A stretch of 64,000 bases of DNA, from positions 39,523,501 to 39,587,500 of the forward strand of contig NC_088915.1 of the NCBI RefSeq assembly GCF_963576675.1. The letters run 5' to 3'. Each line of letters starts with the position of its first letter. Positions within the stretch are counted from its first letter, which is position 1. Under the pieces are notes generated by a model. The model made no database searches. It worked only from the letters and a program-made list of their open reading frames with translations, and was not told the DNA's origin. This DNA is from Euphorbia lathyris (lineage: Eukaryota; Streptophyta; Magnoliopsida; Malpighiales; Euphorbiaceae). A program made the position numbers and the translations under genes. This document shows, piece after piece, positions 57,896 to 64,000 of this stretch.

Positions 57896-59245
57896 CTATG
57901 ACTAAATTGCACTCAACGAGGTTGCAATTTGGCCCATCTGTTTCTCTAAGTTTTGTAAGTTTGCTTGAAGACTAGCGTTAACTTTGCTTTGTTCTTCCTG
58001 GAATTTAACCAAGTTAGCGATGACAGATTGATCATTAGAACTAGATGCCATACCTGAGTTAGGGTTGGACTGAGGGGGTCTGTATTGTTGAGGCCGATGG
58101 TACTGTTGTGGGGGATTTGGCTGGAGGACATTGTTTTGTTGTTTATAACTCAGGTTCGGGTGATCACGCAATCCGGGATTGTACGTGTTTGAGTATGGAT
58201 CATACCTTCGCTGAGACTGTCCTTGATACCCGAGAGCAGCATTAATCTGTTCTGGAGTGTCCTCTTGCAACGTAGGGCACTCGTCTGTAGCATGTCCGGC
58301 CATTGCGCAGATCCCGCATGCCTTTACCTGTACGGTTGTTCCTAAAACCAAATTTTGAACAAGAGAGGTCAGAGAATTAAGTTTTTCATCAATTGCTGAA
58401 GTACTTACCTCATATGCTTTCCTCGAGCTTTCTTGTTGTTTTCCAAATTGTTGTGATGTCGCTGCCATGCTCCGGATCAGTTCTTTAGCTGCTGCTGGAG
58501 TTTTATCTATGAGGTTTCCCCCACTAGCAGCGTCTACCATTCTTCTTTCCATGCTCAACATTCCCTCATAAAAATATTGAATGAGAGAATGTTCAGTTAT
58601 ACCGTGTTGGGGGCAGCTCGTGCAAAGCCTCTTAAATCTCTCCCAATAATCATGGAGTGTCTCTATATCCTTTTGTTTGATGCCGCTGATTTCTCTATGG
58701 ATCATCGCTGCCCGTGAAGCTGGGAAATATTTTTCCAAAAATGCTTGGGTCATTTCGACCCATGTTGTGATGGATCCTGAAGGTAGATTGAGGAACCAAT
58801 CTTTGGCAGCATCCTGCAAAGAAAAAGGAAAAGCTCTCAATTTAACTTGTTCCTCAGTAATTCCTTATGGGCTCATACCTGAACAAACAACGTGGAATTC
58901 TTTCAGATGATTGTGTGGATTTTCACTTTCCATCCTGTGGAACTTGGGAAAATAGTGAATCAGTCCCGATTTAAGTTCGAATGTTGCGTCCAGATTTGGA
59001 TATATTACACATAGAGGCTGCTGGTCAGCCTGAGGGGCGTGTAGTTGTCTGAGGGTTGCCATTGTTTCAGTTTCAGTTCCAGGTATCTCACTTCCTTTGC
59101 CTGAAAATTCCTCTTCTTCTTCGTTGGAACTATGAATTCCAATGGCTCGTGATTTTTGTAGCCTTACTTCTTTACGGATTCTTCTTGCCAATAACTCTAT
59201 TTTTTATTCGAAAAGGAGTTGTTTAGAAGGTTCAGACCTGGTCAT
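57896..59245 (-). pseudogene. Athila D gag
   Basis: Natural start MTRSEPSKQLLFE at 59245. In-frame TAA at 59204-59206 and TAA at 58865-58867 (GMSP*GITEEQ). Core: KLRAFPFSLQDAAKDWFLNL, PSGSITTWVEMTQAFLEKYF, ETLHDYWERFKRLCTSCPQH, LIQYFYEGM, VDAASGGNLIDKTP. A knuckle-like CGICAMAGHATDEC (CX2CX4HX4C) lies near 58.30 kb. The end carries a Gln/Asn/Pro-rich tail and a coiled-coil-like VIANLVKFQEEQSKVNASLQ. Two TAG codons (57902-57904, 57896-57898) separate it from the protease in the same frame. The gag core is typical of Athila. Confidence 0.9.
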
Positions 59246-59272
59246 ATACGAAATAAAATCAAGTTAGATTAA

Positions 59273-59290
59273 TCCCCGGCAACGACACCA
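59273..59290 (-). other. Athila D primer-binding site
   Basis: Minus strand tggtgtcgttgccgggga, a variant of the Asp-tRNA-type site TGGCGCCGTTGCCGGGGA used by Athila, lying five bases inside the 5' LTR. Confidence 0.85.
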
Positions 59291-59295
59291 AAATT

Positions 59296-60583
59296 TGATG
59301 GGTGTCGAATCCACCAAATAAATAATTATTACGGACCGACTACTGATTTGTAGAAATGGTAAGTAAAGATCGTACCCTAAGGATTAATACCGATTATTTT
59401 CGTATTATGACTAAATCTAGTGAATGTAAATTGGGGGGAGGGAAATGATTGTTTGGTAATTATCTTGGGGTGAACTTCGTAAAGTTGAATTGAAATTAAA
59501 TTGTGTTACTCTTATATGAGAAACTACCGATCAAGGGATATCTGCAGGCATAACAATTATTTCCTGGTGATCATTGAAAGTGTGAAAACATCATAATTAA
59601 CGTGACCTGGATTGGCTATAGTCGTTCCTTATTCATTCCCGACCTAATCCTTCCTTAATTGTAAAGTTAATCCTAGAGCGCCTAAAGATAAACTCCTATT
59701 CGGCAGACAGTTCTAGCTTAGTGCTTAGAATTTAATCTGTCAAAAGCATTAGGAATTAGAAGGACCCAATCTAAGTTAACCGAATTCTTAGCGATTCCGA
59801 TTTAAACCAAATTACATATTCATACGCTTGATCATAGTTAGGATTTCAGATGATTACGAATCCTATAGCCTAACGTTGTTTCAATGAATGAAAAAGCCGA
59901 AGCCCGGCCGAACTGTAACCTAAACTTTCATTGAAGGTCTGATTTCATAGATCAATAAATATGTAAACAGATTATATAAAATTAGATTAATGAAATTAAG
60001 AACAACAATCTCACAATTGGAAATAATGCTAGCCTTTGATTAATCCCTTAATCGATAGAGGAAATTAGCTACGCATAATCATGAATCGACTATGATAGCT
60101 TACAAAGGTAAAAATGATGAACGTAAAGTGAAATGAGAAATTGTGCTAAAAGCTTCTAAAACCCTAACAAGGAAAGTAAAATTGTCAATTCAAAAGTATC
60201 CTCCAAAAACAATGGTGGGTTTCTTTTATAATGTTAATTCAAAAACCCTCAATCTTCTGAATTCCTTCATTGATTTCAGGGATTTCCTTCGTTCAAAACA
60301 TGTTGTTGAGACTGTAGAGATAAGTTAGTTTCTGATTCTGCTGACTTGGCGATTTGAATAAGTCGACCCTCTTAGTCTTGGGCAAGACTAAACCAGTTAT
60401 GTCCACAAAGCTGAACTTTGAGTGAAAAAGGTCCAAAATAGCCTTCCAAGCCTTCTTTTCTCCAATTTGATCCCTGAAAGCACTTATGCAACAAAACAAG
60501 TAAAAAGGTCCCAAAATGACACAAATAAAGAGGGAATATTCATAAAAAGAACCTAATAAACTTGCCATTTTGGACACTTATCA
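59296..60583 (-). repeat. Athila D 5' LTR
   Basis: Second 1288-bp copy, ending cacttatca at 60583 followed by the TSD ccaac. Both TG/CA ends carry tgat...atca inverted termini. Confidence 0.92.
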
Positions 60584-60588
60584 CCAAC

Positions 60589-60712
60589 CATCTGGAATGA
60601 TCAAAATTAAAGGAAAGGGCACAACCCAACAGGTAAATGAGCATTGTCTTAAGGTATATCTTGGTATTGATAGCACATACAAACACATGATGTACTTACA
60701 AGACGATTAAAA
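60589..60712 (+). pseudogene. Athila-like pol E: integrase C-terminus, right part
   Basis: Just after the TSD a frame reads GMIKIKGKGTTQQVNEHCLK then VYLGIDSTYKHMMYLQDD and stops at about 60710. QVNEHCLKVYLG corresponds to the [11 protein letters not shown] end of gypsy integrases, the part missing at 48333. This confirms that D split a pre-existing plus-strand pol. Confidence 0.75.
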
Positions 60713-62161
60713 AAGGGAAAGAAATTTTTTTTTTTGACTATAAACAAAGAAATTGTAAGTTATAACCTATAGCCTCTTAAGTTTTTGTATATTTTCAAAA
60801 GTTTGAGATGAGTAAATAAAAACTGCACCAAAAATGGAACTTCATATTTTATGAAAACAAAACTGAGAGTCTGGTGGGCATCCTCTGCTCACCAGCTCGT
60901 CAAGCTGGCAGGCAAGGCTCGTGCCTTGTCGAAAGCCCGTGTCGCGATCGAGATTCCCACATCTCGGTCGTGACACGCTATTTTCAGACACGGAGGACAA
61001 GTTCGTTTTGAGTAAATTTTACTCCCAGGTAACGACTGAGATTCCAGCATCTCGGTACGACCAGCAGCCAATTCAGCAGTGATTTCACATGTTGAAATTT
61101 CAAGAAACGCGTATGTTCGAGTGGATAGAAATGACTCTTCACAGCGGACACGACCTTTCAAACACGACTCTTCAACATCTATAAACAAAGAGTTTATTTC
61201 AGAGTTCAAGGAGTTGGTTAATAAAGTTTTAGAGAGCAGATATAATGTTGAGATTCTGATTCAGAAGAGAGTCAGAGATTAGTTTACATTTCTCTAAAGC
61301 AAACTTGATGTACACAAGATTGTTCTCAGATTAATTACAAACACAGTAGCGATTAAGTTTAGATTTAAGAGTTGTTCGAAGACAAGTTCACATTCTGGTA
61401 GTAGATCGGACAATCTCTATTCCAAAGATTCAGCGAGAAGAACTAACGGCTGAAGCGCCCCAAGGTCTGACAAACCTACGAAGTTTGAGGAAAGGATTGA
61501 CAACCCGGAACTCAAATTAGTTAAAATGCTATCCATGTTTATTCTTCTCTGTTAACTTGTGAAGATTCATAATTCTATAATAATACATTTACTTTATTCA
61601 ATATATATTTCTGTTGTTACTTTGATGTTACCTTCGAATTGGTGTTTTCATTAAAACGTATATATTTCATATAATTACAAGAAAACTTTGTTGAACACTT
61701 AAAAGAATTAGTTTTTATGGATGATATGATCGTTGAGTCGGCTTATCGGACATAATATACCAATTTGATTAAGGTAGAAATCTGCTCCAATCCAGAGAGA
61801 TTTCTACGGTTCAAAGCCTGTTAATTGCGTAAATTTATGAATTGTTACATGTTCATAATCTTACCAAAGTTATAGTTGCTTTCTTTGCTTCATGCGGGCA
61901 AGTTTTATACACTTCTTATTTTAAACACAAAAGTTTATGTCTTGTAATCGAATCTCAAAACAGAATTGTATTCTAAAGTTCAACATATATTTCTTATCTA
62001 ATTCTATCCAATACAAATTAATTAAACGATTTTCTATATTACAAACCTAAAGACGTAAACTAAACTGAATTAAAATAAGTTTCCGTGAAAACGTTCCCTG
62101 TGGGTTCGATATCTTTTATTACTACAAGCGTATACCGTGCATTTGTGGAAATCGCTCAACA
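60713..62161 (+). repeat. LTR between pol E and gag F (left border uncertain)
   Basis: The right border is fixed by the primer site: ...atcgctcaaca at 62161 then agttttt and the site. The last 80 bases (tgggttcgatatctttt...) have typical plant LTR end wording. The left border is unclear; tgagagtctggtgggc at about 60870 is one candidate, giving about 1.29 kb. It contains cgagattcccacatctcggt, an inverted repeat, repeated as gagattccagcatctcggt. No gene seen; the 106-aa ORF at 60889-61209 is not recognisable. Confidence 0.5.
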
Positions 62162-62167
62162 AGTTTT

Positions 62168-62185
62168 TGGCGCCGTTACCGGGGA
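62168..62185 (+). other. Athila-type primer-binding site (element F)
   Basis: tggcgccgttaccgggga, one mismatch from the Asp-tRNA-type Athila site TGGCGCCGTTGCCGGGGA, seven bases after the LTR end and upstream of a gag on the same strand. Confidence 0.9.
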
Positions 62186-62316
62186 ACGCCAATTTTTTTT
62201 TAACAAAAATTTAGATTTTTTCGTGTTTTATTTCGAATCTAGGTTTATACATACTTATATTATTTTTTATATATTTTTTATTTAAATTTACTTACAATTT
62301 TATTTTTCATTTTTGT

Positions 62317-64000
62317 TTGAAGGTACTTTCAGTTCGTGCACATAATTTCAAGTTCATGCGCAGTACTCGAAGTTCAGACATTCAACCGGAATTACCCGAT
62401 CTAGAAATTGAAAAGACAATTAAGAAAAACAGAAACAAAAAGAAAAACAAAGAGAAACAAAACCTTGAACCACAGTCAGAAACCATGGCAAATCCACCCA
62501 AGACTTATGGATTACGCTACACCGGGAGTAGCCGGTGTAACGAACAGTATAGTTAGACCCTAGATAAATGCACATCAATTCGAAATTAAGCCAGCTTTGC
62601 TTAACATGTTACAAAATAATGTGACATTTTATGGACTACCTAACGAAAACCCAAATACCCATTTGACAAATTTCCTAGAAATTTGTGACACTTTCAAAAT
62701 GAACGACGTGCCTGCCGAAGCAAATAAACTTCGCTTATTTCCTTTCACTTTGAAGGACAGGGACAAAGTTTGGTTAACTTTTATGCCGGCCGCAACATTC
62801 GGAACTTGGGACCAATTAGCCCAAGCCTTTTTATCCAAATTTTTCCACTTAGCAAAAACCGCAAAAATTATAAAAGAATTAACATCTTTCACACAACATG
62901 ACAATGAAACCCTGTATGAAGCATGGGAACGTTTCAAGGAACTTCAATGTTTATGCCCACATCACCACTTGCCCGATGAAATTTTGATGCAGACATTCTA
63001 TAATGAAATAAATCCCACAACCAGAGGTTCATTAGATGCTATGTCGGGAGGGTTATTTATGAAGAAGACATCCGCCCAAGCGAAAGAACTTTTGGAGGAA
63101 ATGGCGATCAACAGTAGTATGTGGCCTGCCGAACATGGACACATGCCAGTGGCGAAACCATCATCCTCAACTACATCACCAATTAAAGGTATAGTTAATC
63201 TCAATCCGATCGTGATGTTACAAGTCCAATTTTATGCGTTATCACACAAAATTGACAAGTTTATGACACTGTGTGACACTAACGGAAACCCAATCCAAAC
63301 AGACTTGGATTACGATGGTATGGATGAGGTTGAACAGGTAAACTTTGTCCAAGGACAAAATCAAACTAATAACCCTTATTCTAATACTTATAATCTCGGA
63401 TGGAGGAATAATCCTAATTTTAGTTGGAAAGAGAATAATAATGTCAGTGCCAATCAAAGTCGGACTAATAATTATCAAAATCAATCAAGAGACACGATTG
63501 GCATATTATCTTTGAAAATCGACAAATTCATAGATGCTATTAGTGGTAAAGTAAACAGGCACGACGATGGTTTTAAACGAATTGAGAATAAATTCGATCA
63601 ATTAATCAAAAACCATTCGTCTAGCATCCATAATTTGGAGGTTCAAATAGGACAAATTGCTAAATCAATTCCATCCTAAAAAGAGGGAAGTCTTCCTAGA
63701 CATGTGGAAGAAAATCCTAAAGAGCAAGTAAAGGCTATCACTCTTCGTTCGGGAAAACATTATTTAGGTTCGGAAATGCTCGGAGATTCTACTAACATTT
63801 TGGAGGGAAGTGATTTGACAATAAAATCCTCAGAAGTGAATGTAAATTCAAAGAGTTCACCCATAGATGCTAATGCAAAAACATTTGTACCAAAACCACC
63901 TTTTCCACATAAAGTCCGAAATAAGGGTTATGATAAACAACTTTTGACGTTTTTAGACAAACTTAAAAATTTGCATATAAATTTGACGTTTATGGATGCG
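62317..64000 (+). pseudogene. Athila-type gag-pol F, runs off the window
   Basis: Plus-strand gag. The start region at 62335 shows MRSTRSSDIQPELPDLEIEK and a lysine-rich stretch, then a frameshift near 62505 and a TAG near 62562. Then INAHQFEIKPALLNMLQNNV, LTNFLEICDTFKMND, LRLFPFTLKDRDKVWL, TWDQLAQAFLSKFF, ETLYEAWERFKEL, LDAMSGGLFMKKT. The tail (63350-63680) is Asn/Gln-rich with a coiled coil. A TAA at 63677-63679 interrupts the frame, which then goes on as EGSLPRHVEENPKEQ and AITLRSGKHYL, the gag-protease linker, to the last base. Related to but distinct from the gag of D. Confidence 0.88.

Larger units (their letters stand above)
48334..60583 (-). mobile_element. Athila element D, complete, TSD ccaac
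   Basis: 12,250 bp on the minus strand, two 1288-bp LTRs, perfect 5-bp TSD (48329-48333, 60584-60588), primer site at the right inner border and polypurine tract at the left. Coding order gag, protease, RT, RNase H, integrase, then a downstream ORF in the env position that has an ATHILA-type domain: the Athila lineage layout. By eye the LTRs differ at about 22 of 1288 positions, so the insertion is young relative to E, which it splits. All ORFs carry stops or frameshifts. Confidence 0.92.

Noticed and set aside
1..64000. tRNA, rRNA or other structural RNA genes
   Set aside because: I saw no cloverleaf or conserved rRNA segment; the tRNA-like stretches are primer-binding sites of retrotransposons.

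Overview
The window is repeat-dominated intergenic DNA from a flowering plant, probably a eudicot. It is AT-rich and built of nested Ty1/copia, Ty3/gypsy (Athila and Tat/Ogre-like), L1-type LINE, CACTA and Mutator-like sequences plus one broken plant-mobile-domain gene. I see no intact cellular gene, no rRNA or tRNA gene and no prokaryotic feature. Almost every coding segment is a retroelement relic with stops or frameshifts, so the value of the window is its insertion history, which can be read from target-site duplications (TSDs).

Left block (1-34.4 kb). After AT-rich DNA with a few exon-like scraps comes the end of a CACTA transposon (terminus at 3091). Then follows an old minus-strand copia element B: LTR 3303-5118, decayed pol 5119-7430, gag 33342-33936. 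B was split by a very large Tat/Ogre-like element (7431-33336, TSD agagg) with LTRs of 2.9 and 3.4 kb, a primer-binding site, about 4 kb of degenerate repeats, a short gag-like ORF, no detectable pol and a 46-bp minisatellite beside its 3' LTR. That gag-like ORF was in turn split in frame by a younger minus-strand copia element A (16988-25554, TSD atccg). The Tat 3' LTR also took a 5'-truncated LINE (31389-31970).

Middle block (34.4-47.6 kb). A plus-oriented copia LTR appears interrupted by about 5.3 kb of hairpin-forming repeats and a six-exon plant mobile domain (MAIN-like) pseudogene on the minus strand. Two palindromic elements with 9-bp TSDs (Mutator-type MITEs), a copia LTR end, a probable gypsy 3' LTR and a longer LINE (45233-47068, TSD tcttaaattt) follow.

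Right block (47.6-64 kb). An old plus-strand Athila-like pol (E) is split by a complete minus-strand Athila element D (48334-60583, TSD ccaac, LTRs 1288 bp each). D carries gag, protease, RT, RNase H, integrase and a downstream env-position ORF, all damaged. After the end of E comes an LTR, an Athila-type primer-binding site and a second plus-strand gag-pol (F) that runs off the window.

Relative order: B is older than Tat, Tat is older than copia A and its LINE; E is older than D. No novel defence or metabolic system is visible. The most unusual items are the gag-only giant element with its duplicated 552-bp higher-order repeat, the copia copy whose 5' LTR lost promoter and primer site, the repeat-rich plant-mobile-domain pseudogene, and two LTR-sharing junctions.
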